Shown here: piece by piece, positions 37,605 to 48,902 of the stretch
Position numbering within the stretch: position 1 is the stretch's first letter
Layout of the letters: each line of letters starts with the position of its first letter
Assembly: GCA_036435485.1 (NCBI GenBank)
Contig: CM071596.1
Span: 14,846,001-14,910,000, forward strand
Direction: 5' to 3'
From: Saposhnikovia divaricata
Taxonomy: Eukaryota > Streptophyta > Magnoliopsida > Apiales > Apiaceae
DNA length: 64,000 nucleotides
Position numbers and translations under genes: made by a program
The notes under the pieces: generated by a model
What the model was told of the DNA's origin: nothing
What the model saw: the letters and a program-made list of their open reading frames with translations, nothing else
Database searches by the model: none

Positions 37605-38115
37605 TATATCTAATACACTAACAAGGGGTTTCAGTGAGCAAATTTAATCATAAATACCCTCATTAATATCTACATAATATATTTATTTTATATAATTAAT
37701 ACTCTAATTATTATCAACAAAATATTTATTCAATCTAATTAATACTCTCATTAATATATAAATATTTATTTTATCTATCTATCACATTAACATCTATTAA
37801 TAGTTAAATTAATACTAACTCCTATTAGTAATATCTAACTTATTATTTTAGGGAAAATAAAAAATATTTACTTGCTAACATGAATTTAAAATCGCAATAG
37901 ACGTAGTTGACGTTAGTGTTACGAGAGTTTTTTATAAAAAAAATTTAGGTTATTATTGTATGGTTAAAATGAAATACTTAATACTTTAATATCGAATTAC
38001 AATTTTCAAATATCTATAATAAATAATTTGGCCCTGCAGGGGTATTTTTATAATTGTAAGATTCATCCTCTTTATTTACAAAAATATCCTTAATTTTCTA
38101 TTATAAATCTAAAAA

Positions 38116-38148
38116 CCTCAGGTGTTACCTGAGGGCATCCTCATGCCC
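38116..38148. repeat. Two overlapping perfect hairpins
   Basis: CCTCAGGT-GTT-ACCTGAGG (38116-38134) shares two bases with GGGCAT-CCTC-ATGCCC (38133-38148). Probably the end of a small transposon, but no partner end was identified. Confidence 0.6.
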
Positions 38149-38652
38149 AGCAATCTCTATTTTATAATCCTAAATATATGTTTTATTTTATCCAATATTG
38201 GTTTAGGTGGGAACAATTACATATTTTGCATATTTTTCATATTTCCATTAATGTATTATTCTGTACACATTTTTCACATTTTCATTATTATATTGTTATT
38301 AATATTCTTGTGTTAATGAGCATACGTGTTCTTAGCATAGAGTACTTATCTATCATCATTACAAGTACTAAGCAATTAGCAAAAAACACATTTTTTTCAC
38401 TTATAAAATATAATCACAAATTTATCCCTTTTTTCACACAATTTAATAAGGAACAAAATTTCTAAGTAAATAGTAAAAGTTGAATCACATTCTCTAAAAA
38501 TCACCTGAAAAAAATTAGAGCTTTTTCCATAAATATCTAAGCTCAAATTTTTTTTTCAAAAGTACTTTTTGAAAAAAATATTTTGCGAAAATACCATCTT
38601 AGTTACAAAAATACGGTCTGTAATCGAATCAACCAAATATAACTGTTTACTA

Positions 38653-38785
38653 CATATGCAATTCCATGCAATCTACTACGCATCCATATATGCAACCATG
38701 CAACTCCATGCAATTTGCTACGCATCCATATATGCAATCAGATCTGTTAGATTTAGTTGCAAACCATATTTAGTTGCAAACCATA
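38653..38785 (+). repeat. Tandem repeats (42 bp x2, then 17 bp x2)
   Basis: A 42-bp unit starting ATGCAA.TCCATGCAAT and ending CATCCATATATGCAA occurs twice (38653, 38695). It is followed by two copies of ATTTAGTTGCAAACCAT at about 38753-38785. Confidence 0.75.
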
Positions 38786-39268
38786 TTATATCCTTATATA
38801 TAATAAGCGTAAAAGGGATTTTATCCATAATTTTGGTTTGGTCGCTGTACTACCAAAATAATCTCAACCGTCAAATCTAATATTTTTAAAAATAGACGAT
38901 CGAGATTATATCATATTAAAAAGAAAATTATAATCTAAAAAGGATATAATTAAAGAAGTTTGTATTATAAGTGAATTTTAAAAATAAAATTATAATATGA
39001 AAAGGATATAAATAAACGGATACAATTGAATTTTATTTATTTTATTAATATTAAAAAAATTCATATTTACTATTTGGACTCTATCTTGAGATCTAGAAAT
39101 CAGATTTGGATGATTTTACGGCCCAGGCGAAGCTCACACAATTATCTTTAATTTAGTGATGATTTAACAATTATTATAGAAATGAAAACACTCATACTAT
39201 CAAGAGACAATATAATTAGGAAATTTACATTAATCCTATTCAGTGTAGAAGACCTACATTGATAATCC

Positions 39269-40565
39269 TGTTGAGTATTGAATACGGAAAAAGAATACAG
39301 AGGGGGGGGGGTGAATGGATTCTTGAACTTTTCTTAGTTCTTGAATCTTTGCAGCAAGATATGTGTTGAATGTGTAAAATATGTAAGAACAGATAACAAA
39401 GACAAACACAACACAATATCACTTTAATCTAATATTTTATTAGATAAAGATTTTGCTACAATCTGTGAATACAAATGGTAGTATTCTGAGCTTCGTTTTT
39501 CTTAGAGAGATATTTCTTGAGATGTATCTTGAAAAACTTATCTCCTCTTTGGCTAAGGAAGTGAGGCTGTATCCTTATAGACATGGATACACCTACTTAC
39601 TACAAATAAGGTAGGTAAACAAAATACTTTCCAGTCTGTCTATCTTATTTGAGTAAGAGTCCAAACGGCTACAGATTTGACTTTGCAAAGCCTGTTCAGA
39701 TCCACTTCTTTAGCTCCTTGTCCCTTTGTCTTATCTCTCCAAGCTTCTTTGTAGGCTTTCCAATCTGCTTTATAGTACATAGTCAAATAAAGCGTCTCGG
39801 CTTGTTGCAGGTTTCTGACTTGTACAATTCTTCAATATTTTGTCTCCAAGAATGTATTCGAGAAGTGGCTAAGTGATTGATTCGAGAACTCGAATTGACT
39901 TAATCGATAACTCTGAGTTCTCGAATAGTGTTATATTGACATATCGAATCACTTCTCGAATAGCTCTTTTCTCTGGGACTCCTTGAGATATCGAATAGAG
40001 CTTTTTGACATATCGAATCCCTGAGATGTCGAATAGCTTCTTTAGTCCTTGAGATATCGAATAGATTATTGACTTGTTGACTTTTAGAGAACTCGAATGA
40101 TGCTTTGACTTGTTGACTCCATGAGTTCTCGAATAGAGTAATAGACATATCGAATCTCTGAGATATCGAATGAGATATCGAACAGTGTATTCAGAGATAT
40201 CGAATAGTGTCTTCTGAGATATCGAATCTCTGACTTCTCGAATGCTAGACTTCTCGAATAGACAAATGTACTTCTCGAATTGGTACTTAGGCAAATTCTT
40301 CATTTCTTCAAATCCCAACTGTGATTATTTGGCAGTCTTTATCTCCTTGCTTGAGGCATGAACCTTGGAACTTCTTTCAAGCATTATTCTTGACTTTATA
40401 AGTACAGTAACACAACTAGAATTTGATGCCTATTACAAGTACAGAACAAATAGAAACTCTACAACTAGAGGTTCCCTCAGTTAAGAGGTCATGTAGGTAA
40501 TGCATAGCATTACACACACTTAGGCTTGTTATTAGATGTATTCAGGCATGCCTCTGTGACTAACA
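39269..40565 (-). repeat. Element E 3' LTR
   Basis: Plus strand TGTTGAGTATTG to TGACTAACA. It contains a 10-G run at about 39302-39311 and a dense array of TCGAAT motifs (39850-40285). The ORFs at 39649-39876 and 39869-40318 recur in the other LTR and are not genes. Confidence 0.95.
39850..40285. repeat. TCGAATAG motif array in element E 3' LTR
   Basis: About 19 occurrences of a degenerate 12-mer, mostly GATATCGAATAG or CTTCTCGAATAG, at irregular 15-40 bp spacing. The matching array in the 5' LTR is at 51153-51588. Complementary-orientation motifs recur at 44040-44540. Confidence 0.85.
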
Positions 40566-40580
40566 ATCTCCCCCAAATTG
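40566..40580 (-). other. Element E polypurine tract
   Basis: Minus strand AATTTGGGGGAGAT directly beside the 3' LTR. Confidence 0.85.
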
Positions 40581-40622
40581 TGAGTAAGACCCTTAGTCAT
40601 AATTTCATGTCTGATAACAAGC

Positions 40623-42839
40623 CTAACATACATAAAGATAAAACTTGACAGTACATGTATTTAGAGTTTTGTAGGTAAGATGCCAGATTCTGGATTTTGC
40701 TACCATCATTACTTCCTTGAGCCATGAGCTATCAATTTTTCTAGGTACCACAGTGAAGTAATCGATCTGATCCTTCAAGCTCCTTAGATACAATTGAGTG
40801 TCACCAGCCTGTTCTCTTGAGACTTTCAGAAACTCCAAGAATGCATCATCATGATAAACATTTGAGTTTGCAATTTCTTGTAACTTGGCCTCAGTGACCA
40901 CCTTCACTTCTACAGGCTTAGCACTTTTAGATATGGAGAGTGAAGGTTTATCAGATGGCATACTCCCTGCAACCACTGTGGTTGTGATAGTTTGCTTTTG
41001 ACCACTGGAAGTAGTGATGTGCATAGTTGGTAGAGTGACAACTGGCAGAGAAGTAGGAGGCTCATCAACTTTGTCTTTTCCTTTGCCAGGCACATGAATT
41101 AGAGATTTTGAAGTTCTTTGATGAGCACCTTCAGTGATTTTGATGCCCTTTACTGGTGGTTTCTCCCCCTTTGTATTTGAGTTCCTTGATGTCCTCTTCT
41201 CCCCCTTAGGCTTGTTGTCAGGCACAGAGGCTGTAGTATTGACCTTTGGGGTTGAAGATTTTTCAGGTAGAGGGAGACCCATGTGCTTCATCATTGCAGA
41301 CAACATTGATTGTTGATGTAGAAGAACATCAGCTGTGGTGGTGGCTTGAGTGTTCAACTGCTCAGTTAGAGTTTGTACCTTGTCTGTAAGATGAGCATTG
41401 GACTGAGTGAGAGTAGCTACCTCCTTTTCAAGTGCATCTACCTTACTGAATAAAGCATTAGATTTGAAGCCAGACAGGGATTGTTCTTTAAGTCTCTGCA
41501 CTTCAAATCTAGACAGCTCATGCACAGGAACCTCAGTTACCAGCTTGTCTCAATATTGATTTGCAAAGAGTGTCCTAAGCATGGCATTGGCATCTGTAGT
41601 CTGATCAGATAAAATTTGAAATTTGCTTCCTAGACCTGTGACTGTATCTTTAAGGAGAGCTAGACTATTATCCATCTTGGTGCAGGTGGTGTTGCAGTGT
41701 CTGATATCTTTGATCACACTGTCTAGTTGAGGAAATTTGGCATCAAAGGCCCTCTTGATCTCTTCTGCTGAAGTGGCTGTCTTGTCACTTACTTTGTTGA
41801 CTTCAGTTTTGACTCCCTTGCCAAGATAGTGTGCAGCCTTGAGAAAACCCTTGTAGGAATCATTGACAGCTTCATACACTTCACTAAGGGACAGGGATTT
41901 TGCATTTGAACCTAGTGAAGTGATGTATTCCTCTCTAAGATATTGAAGTGCTTCACTGAGAGTTACATCATACTTTCCTTGCATCCAGGCATTTACATTG
42001 ACATCTCTCTCAGCATCATCAATAATCTTGGCCTTCTGCATCTCCACATCATCCCTATGGCATAGTAGGATGGCTTCATAATCTGGATTTGAGATGTTGG
42101 AGGTGACAAGGTTCTGGGCTATTTTGACAAACTCATGAATCTGATCCACAACATAGCTTTGGAGAGCTTCAATGGACATTTGTGGTGGAACAGACCCTGA
42201 TCCTGAAGCACTGTCATGTTGCACAGGCTTCAGCCATTGGGACAAAAAGTGAGAGCTAGAGCTAGGCAAGCTAGACTCCTCAGTTACAGATGCAACTTCT
42301 GTAACCGGATGAAAAGACTCTGCTACTGTTGTCTCCACAGAAGTGGGATGAGTTACAACAGTAGTTGACACAGGCACAGAGTCTCTAGTTAAAACTAGTG
42401 AATCCTCTGTGTTTGTGATGGTGTCATTAGGATATGCCCCAGCATGCATTCCCTGACCATCTAAATGTGGTACCTGGGTGGTGAGCAAGGTGTCATGCAC
42501 CAAGTCACTTGAATCCATTGGCTCATCAAGACAAAAGAATTCTTGATGATCAATGCCTTGCTCCTCAATTGCTTGAGTTGTAGGCTCCAAAGAAATATGA
42601 GTAGTAGATTCTGGAAGAGAAGTGTGTTGTAGATTAGATTTTGGCAACTCCCCTTGAGAGATAGAGGGTGTTTCAATTGTGATGTGCTCTCCACTCAATG
42701 TTGTGCCAGCCTTATCACTCCCATGTGCTGACTCTGTACAAGTAGGTGCATTGGGGAGAATGCTTGATTCTATAGATGCACCCTGTTGAGAGGATACACC
42801 TAGTGAGCTGTTTGCCCCTGATTTTACAACTTCAGCCAT
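40623..42839 (-). pseudogene. Element E third-ORF region, C-terminal part
   Basis: One frame from ATG at 42839 is interrupted by TGA at 41550-41552 and continues to 40623. The first 429 codons are Ser/Thr-rich, then helical (region with SEALQYLREEYITSL and HYLGKGVKTEVNKV). After the stop comes a heptad coiled coil (KVDALEKEVATLTQSNAHL) and a basic Ser/Lys-rich tail. The ATG overlaps the end of the preceding ORF by 16 nt in the -1 frame, after a run of lysine codons. This is either a natural overlap or a one-base slip in a GAA repeat. No membrane segment is seen; a structural role is a guess. Confidence 0.65.
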
Positions 42840-43945
42840 CTGGGTGACTTCTTCTTCTTCTTCTTTGGCCTTAGTAAGGGTGACTCAGGTTCCTCACTTG
42901 CTATACCTAATTCTACAGCCAAGGCTGCTTCAGTTAAGATTTTTAGAGGTTCAGAAGCAACATGTTTTCTCTTCTTTTTACTAACATCACCATTTTGAGA
43001 GGATGATGCAGTTGTCTCTGTGTTTGGTAAAGTGTTTGGCTGAGAGGGTTGGTTAGCAGGCCCTAGGTTAGCATTTTGCTCTACATGCTTGGGCCTAGCT
43101 AACTCAGATTTTGAGGCACATATTGGCATGTTGTGGGGGTAAGTCCTAAATAAACTCTCCATAAGGGGAGTTATTTTGAGCCTTACATCCACATCATTCC
43201 TAGTCTCCAAGCTACCAAAAATGAGTTTGGTCATGGATTTCGTATAGCCTGTTCTATTTTTGTCTAACCCAGGCAATTCAATCAATTTAACATCTATGAA
43301 ATTAAGTACAGATTGAATAAAGCGAGGGAAGAAAATTTCATTACCTCTCTTGGCTGAGTTCTTACCATGTCTCCCATACAATTCTTGCATTATGATCAAA
43401 CCAACATCAATCTTTCTCCCATATGCTAGAGCATATCCTATTTGTTGAACAGGTGTGCTGATTTGATCAAAGCTGGACTTCCTTGCTGTGAAGACTTGAA
43501 GAAGAGTGGCAAAGACATAGCTCCATTCCTTCCTCAAGTACTTCCTATTCAAATTTCCAAGCTTGATTCTATCTGAGTAGTTTATAAAATCAAAGAAATC
43601 TTCCAATTCCTGATCAGTTGCTTGACTGTCATACACTCCTTGTTGTAACCCCAGTGCTTGATTCATATTTTCAGTAGTGATGGTGATTTCCTTGTCCTGA
43701 ATCTTGCAGTAGATCACGTATGAAGTTATTGCATTCTCTAGGGCCACGACCTCCACAGTAGCAGTTCTCCAAAACTGTTCTAGTAAATCTAGATACAGAG
43801 TTGGGTTGGTTGAGAGTGCATCCTTGATGTATGATTCAGCCATCCATCGAACGAAACACTTAAAGTTTGCATTGGGTGCTTCAACATCGTTGGTTATTGC
43901 TATGAAATTGGTGTGTTTAGGAATTTTGAGTTGGGTATTTGCCAT
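42824..43945 (-). CDS. Element E third-ORF (env-like) protein, N-terminal ORF
   Basis: 373 codons from ATG at 43945, intact to its stop. It contains a conserved domain seen in many plant Sireviruses (WMAESYIKDALSTNPTLYLD, LEQFWRTATVE, VQQIGYALAYGRKIDVGLII, FFPRFIQSVLNF) and ends in basic lysine runs that look like a nuclear signal. The same domain, more diverged, is in element A at 31436-32100. Such proteins are frequent in asterid annotations under misleading names. The role is unknown; an envelope function is not supported by any signal peptide or membrane helix here. Confidence 0.75.
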   Translation of the reverse strand: MANTQLKIPKHTNFIAITNDVEAPNANFKCFVRWMAESYIKDALSTNPTLYLDLLEQFWRTATVEVVALENAITSYVIYCKIQDKEITITTENMNQALGLQQGVYDSQATDQELEDFFDFINYSDRIKLGNLNRKYLRKEWSYVFATLLQVFTARKSSFDQISTPVQQIGYALAYGRKIDVGLIIMQELYGRHGKNSAKRGNEIFFPRFIQSVLNFIDVKLIELPGLDKNRTGYTKSMTKLIFGSLETRNDVDVRLKITPLMESLFRTYPHNMPICASKSELARPKHVEQNANLGPANQPSQPNTLPNTETTASSSQNGDVSKKKRKHVASEPLKILTEAALAVELGIASEEPESPLLRPKKKKKKSPRWLKL

Positions 43946-44798
43946 TGTTACACAGAGAGATGAGAAGAGAATGAAGGTTGAAGAAGAAATTTAGCTTTTG
44001 ACGTTAGGGTTTACAGAGGTTTTGGAACTTTAGCTGCCTGAGAAATCGAATGAAATGATTTGAACAGTTGTGGAATTGTATATATGTGAGTGACTTGAGT
44101 TGTCGATTAGATATGAGTTTTGTATCGACAAGTCAGTCATTCGAGAAGTATAAAACAACTATTCGATAAGTCAAGAAAGGCTTATTCGATATCTCAAGCA
44201 GTTTGTAACTCACAGCTGGCAGTTATTTAACTCAGAAAATAATTCTAAGCTAAATAAAATATGTTTTTATGAGCGAAATGAAATTTTGAATATAAATCCA
44301 AAAAGCGATTAAGTGTCAGCGAGAAATCAGCCTTTTCAATTGATTCGATAACTCAAATACAGTATTCAAGAACTCCATCATTAGAGAACTAAAATACCCT
44401 ATTCGAGAACTCAAAGTGTGCTATTCGATTTCTCCAAAAGACACTATTCGAGAACTCAGGAGGGTTCTTGATAGGCCTATTCGAGAACTCGAGCCATGAC
44501 AAAACAATGAACCATTCGAGAAGTCTGACTTATCGAACTATACTTTTCACTCATAAAATTCAATTTTCACTATCTTTTAAAATTTACCAGAAATATTCAC
44601 TGAAGAATATTCTACTAAATTAAATAGTGATTCTCTCAAAATTTCACAAAAATTTCAAGCTAAATATGTATGATTTTCAACATATGCAGCATTGTGGAAT
44701 ATTTATAAATCATAATCCAGCCAATACTTACTTTAAAAATATTGAGCATTTGATAAAGTAAGTATTTACTGCTGCAACAATCTAGTTGATATATTCAC
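43946..44798 (-). other. Element E spacer between RNase H and third ORF
   Basis: 853 bp of non-coding DNA. At 44040-44540 it carries about ten TATTCGAGAACTC or TATTCGATATCTC motifs, the reverse complement of the LTR motif array. Confidence 0.8.
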
Positions 44799-45311
44799 TC
44801 AGCCAGAATTTGAAGAATTCAGCATTCCAATCTCACTAACCAACCTTGTGAAGGTGGCTTCATCTAATGGCTTAGTGAATATGTGAGCTAGTTGTTTCTC
44901 TGTGGGAACATAATGTAACTCAATGGTTCCATTAGTTGCATGCTCCCTTATGAAGTGATATCTGATGTCAATGTGCTTTGTCCTAGAATGATTGACAGGA
45001 TTGGAAACTATAGAGATTGCACTTGTGTTGTCACACATGATTGGAATTCTTTCCAACACAAGTCCATAATCTCTAAGTTGGTTTCTGATCCAAAGCACTT
45101 GAGCACAGCAACTTCCAGCAGCTATGTACTCAGCTTTAGCTGTGGAAGTTGACACAGATTGTTGTTTCTTGCTGTACCAAGAGACTAACCTTTGTCCAAG
45201 AAACTGGCAGCTACCTGAGGTGCTTTTCCTATCCACTCTGCATCCAGCATAATCAGCATTAGAATAACCAACCAGATTGAACCCTGTGTCCTTAGGATAC
45301 CATAACCCCAA
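44799..45311 (-). pseudogene. Element E RNase H segment
   Basis: 170 codons with GYSNADYAGCRVDRKSTSG, TAKAEYIAAGSCCAQ and IFTKPLDEATFTRL, a standard Copia RNase H to its natural end. It is one frame off the RT segment upstream because of an extra G in a G-run at about 45308-45311. Confidence 0.9.
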
Positions 45312-47073
45312 GTTTGGTGTGCCCTTTCAGATATCTGAAAATCCTCTTTATTGCTATCATATGTGATTCCTTTGGATTTGATTGAAACCTTGCACACAAG
45401 CATGTTGCAAACATGATGTCTGGCCTACTAGCAGTGAGGTAGGGTAGAGAACCAACCATGCCTCTGTAGATTGAGATATCTACCTTCTTGCCCTTACCAT
45501 CTTCATCTAACTTGGTGGCAGTGGCCATGGGTGTCTTTGCAGGTGAGCATTCTTCTAAGTCAAATTTCTTCAATAGATCCTTGATGTATTTGGTCTGACT
45601 TATAAAGATGCCATCCTTCCTTTGACTCACTTGCAGCCCAAGAAAGAATGTTAATTCTCCCATCATACTCATCTCATATCTGCTCTGCATGAGCTTAGAG
45701 AATTTCTCACACAGCTTCTCATTTGTAGAGCCAAATATGATATCATCCACATAGATTTGAACTAAGATAATATCATCACCATGTTTCTTGTAAAACACTG
45801 TCTTGTCTAGTGTGCCTCTAGTGAATTGATTTTCAAGTAGAAATTGTGACAATGTGCCATACCATGCCCTAGGAGCTTGCTTAAGTCCATACAATGCTTT
45901 GAGCAATCTGTAGACAAAGTGAGGAAATTGTGGATCCTCAAAGCCAGGTGGCTGTTGCACATATACTTCTTCTTCCAACTCCCCATTCAGAAATGCACTC
46001 TTGACATCCATTTGATAGACCTTGAAATTAGAATGTGCAACAAATGCCAAGAAAATTCTGATGGCCTCTAGTCTGGCAACAGGGGCAAAAGTTTCATCAT
46101 AGTCAATGCCCTCCTGTTGAGAGTATCCTTTTGCAACCAACCTTGCTTTGTTTCTTATGACTACACCATTTTCATCCATCTTATTCCTTAGAACCCATTT
46201 TGTTCCAACAATGGTTCTATCCTTTGGTGCAGGCACAAGTTCCCATACTTTGCTTCTTTCAAATTGGTTTAGCTCCTCTTGCATAGCAATTATCCAATCA
46301 GGATCCAACAATGCATCTTCAAGTTTCTTAGGCTCAACGTGGGATAGAAAGCAACCATAGAGACATTCATTTAGAGTTGCTCTCCTTGTCCTCACTCCTG
46401 TATTTGGATCTCCAATTATCTGATCTACATTATGTGATCTATCCCATTTCCTTGTATATTCAGATTGATTTCTCAGCCTTGATGTTGCTTCATCATCCAG
46501 ATCATGATCATTTACATTTCCTCCCCCTGTGAAGTTTCCACTAATCACAGGTGTGTCTTGGATGCTTGTTTCTTCATTGTTGGTTGACACAGGTTCTTCA
46601 TTCACTTGAGTTTGTTGAATTGTGGGCTCAAATTCAGTTTCAATCTCCTCATCAGAATCATCTAGATTGTCAAACTTTAAAGGATCTTTATCTTCATCAT
46701 TGGCTTCTTCTAATCCAGGTAGTTTGCTGTCATCAAATGTCACATCTGTGCTTTCCATAACTTTCTTTTGAGTGATGACATAAACTTTGTATGCAATTCT
46801 TTCCATAGAGTAGCCAAGAAAAATTCCTTCAAATGCTTTTGCATCAAACTTTCCAACATATTCTGAGTTGTCTTTTAACACAAAGCATTTGCTTCCAAAA
46901 GTATGAACATACTTTAGGGTGGGCTTCTTTCCAGTCATCAAGTTGTAAGGTGTCTTTCCAGTGTTTTTGTTGATGAGGGTTCTGTTTTGAATATAGCATG
47001 CAGTGCTCACAGCCTCAGCCCAAAAAACATGTAGGCATCTTTGCATCAAGTAACATTGTTCTAGCAGCCTCAA
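45292..47073 (-). pseudogene. Element E integrase C-terminus and reverse transcriptase segment
   Basis: 593 codons. The first 60 complete the integrase core (FWAEAVSTACYIQNRTLINK, then the GKKPTLKYVHTFGSKCFVL domain), followed by an acidic linker. RT starts near codon 265 (WELVPAPKDRTIVGTKWVLR) with FAPVARLEAIRIFLA, QMDVKSAFLNGELEEEVYV and the catalytic YVDD at about 45755. The frame enters by a shift from the integrase segment at a T-run near 47025 and ends by a shift near 45310. Confidence 0.92.
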
Positions 47074-47473
47074 TCAGAGTTCTATTCTTTCTTTCAACAA
47101 CTCCATTTTGTTGTGGAGTCGTTGGAGCTGAGAATTGTTGAGAAATACCACTTTCTTTGCAGAATGCTTCAAGCATGGCATTTCTGAACTCTGTTCCATT
47201 ATCACTTCTTAATGCAATCACACTTGCATTGTTGGCCTTTGCTTCCTTGTCAATTTTCTTTATATGCTCAATGATTACTTGGGGAGCCTCATCTTTTGAT
47301 GCCATAAATTCTACCCATGTATACCTTGTGAAATCAGAGCATACTTTTTCCTTCCTAGTGACATAATATTGACAGGCCCAAACTAGTCCATATGAATTAG
47401 TTGTAGGGGCTTGGTTATTGATGTCACTGTCTTTGACTTGTGGCTTGATCTTTTCATTTTTCCCTTTTGACAA
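47015..47473 (-). pseudogene. Element E integrase catalytic core segment
   Basis: It contains DFTRYTWVEF, ALRSDNGTEFRN and FSAPTTPQQNGVVERKNR, giving the D,D-35-E triad of retroviral-type integrase. It is out of frame with the protease segment (a stop at about 47383 and a small deletion near 47340 lie between) and with the RT segment. Confidence 0.9.
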
Positions 47474-48048
47474 GCCTCACACACTCCTTCTTGACAGAAT
47501 TCAAGTGTGGGCATGCCTCTTACTAACTCTCTTTTGACTAGAGAATTAATGCCTTTGAAGTTCAAGTGTGATAGCTTCTTATGCCACAGCCAACTATCTT
47601 CATTTGATGCTTTTGAGTAAAAGCAACAGATTTTGTCCTTGTTTGCAGAGTTCATATTGGCTACAAACAGGCTTCCTTTCCTTACTCCAGATAGAGCAAA
47701 GTCACCAGTCTTTTTGTGGGTGATCAAACATTCATCTTTGTCAAAATTCACTTTGAAGCCTCTTTCAGTAAATTGACCAACACTCAGTAGATTGTGCTTG
47801 AGTCCCTTGACCAGTGCTACATTTTCAATGATGACATTTCCAATTTCCAACTTGCCATATCCCAGTGTGTTGCCAATGCTATCATCTCCAAAAGCAACCA
47901 TTGGGCCAGCCTTCTCCTCATACTGTGATAGCAGGGCCATATCACCAGTCATATAGTTTGAGCATCCACTGTCCAAAATCCACATGACCTTTCTTTCACT
48001 TTCTTTGCCCTGCAAACACAAAGGTATTACTTCTCCTTTGGTACCCAA
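47383..48048 (-). pseudogene. Element E protease and integrase zinc-binding segment
   Basis: It begins with the Copia protease (WILDSGCSNYMTGD; DSG catalytic triplet), continues to GLKHNLLSVGQF, then the HHCC domain (WHKKLSHLNFKGI ... CEACQKGKMKR). It ends at a TAG right after LQLIHMD, where related elements have leucine, followed by a readable GPVN-type continuation. It is entered from the previous frame by a shift near 48030. Confidence 0.9.
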
Positions 48049-48902
48049 ACAAGTTTGGGTCCATGTGGCTTAGCAACAGTCTTATCATAAACAGCATGCT
48101 TATCAATTTTCTTGATGTTAGTCTTCTTGTCACTGTTAGAAGTCTTAGAATCAGGGTTCTTAGACTTAGGTGACAGAGGCACCTTCCTAACTTTAGGAGG
48201 ACTTGAAGACTTTGTTCTTGTGTAGTGTGTGTGAACATTGTGACTGATGCAACCTTCCATGAATTGTCTTCTCAAATTAAAGCAACTAGTCATTACATTC
48301 ATATTACATGGCATACAATCAAATTTATCACAGAAAGGAGAGTCTCTATGTCTTAAAGGCACAGAACAATCATAGAACGGTTTAGCAACACTACCAGATG
48401 GTTTCTTACATGCATGAGTTAGATGATTAGTGCTAAAACAATTTTGACAAACTTTCCTAGGGGCATTTGGCACATAAGCATAATTGTTGTCCTTGTTAAT
48501 CCCTAATTTGCCATTCCTGTTTTGTTTCCTTTTAGCCACTTTCTTCTCAAGCTCATTATTCCCAGCTGAAACAAACTTCACAAATTTCTCAAGTCTAGGT
48601 TTACCTCTTACTAACTCCTTGGCTTTGGTTTTGACATTCTCACTCTTAGAGGATGCTTGTTGTTCATTTGATTGTGCCTTATCTTCATCATCCAACATTT
48701 GCTTAATGAGTAAGGCATCCTCATCAATCTCAAGTGTTGGTGTTTTAAATATTGGGGTCTCAGCCTTTTTCAAAACCTGAGGCACTTCCTCTTGAACAAT
48801 AATGTCATCTTCAATGACTGCATAGCCTTTCCTCTGCTTGAGAGTGTCATAATCAAGTCCAATAGCAGCCTTAGGTCTAGCTAGATTTTTCTCATGGTAG
48901 GA
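48027..48902 (-). pseudogene. Element E gag-pol linker with second zinc knuckle
   Basis: In the same frame as gag, directly after its TAG. It reads through an acidic/lysine-rich stretch, a second CCHC knuckle (CQNCFSTNHLTHAC) and a basic region ending GPKLVWVPKEK before a stop. Copia elements usually place WVPK just before the protease, so the frame shift to the protease segment lies at about 48030. Confidence 0.8.

Larger units (their letters stand above)
37605..38791. other. AT-rich intergenic DNA with small repeats
   Basis: About 1.2 kb without convincing genes. It contains the overlapping hairpins at 38116-38148 and the tandem repeats at 38653-38785, listed separately. Confidence 0.55.

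Noticed and set aside
39850..40285. Repeated TCGAAT motifs resembling a CRISPR-like array
   Set aside because: Spacing is irregular, units are degenerate, the host is a plant, and the array belongs to an LTR.
39869..40318. 149-codon minus-strand ORF
   Set aside because: Identical but for one residue in the other LTR of E, rich in repeated motif, no domain.
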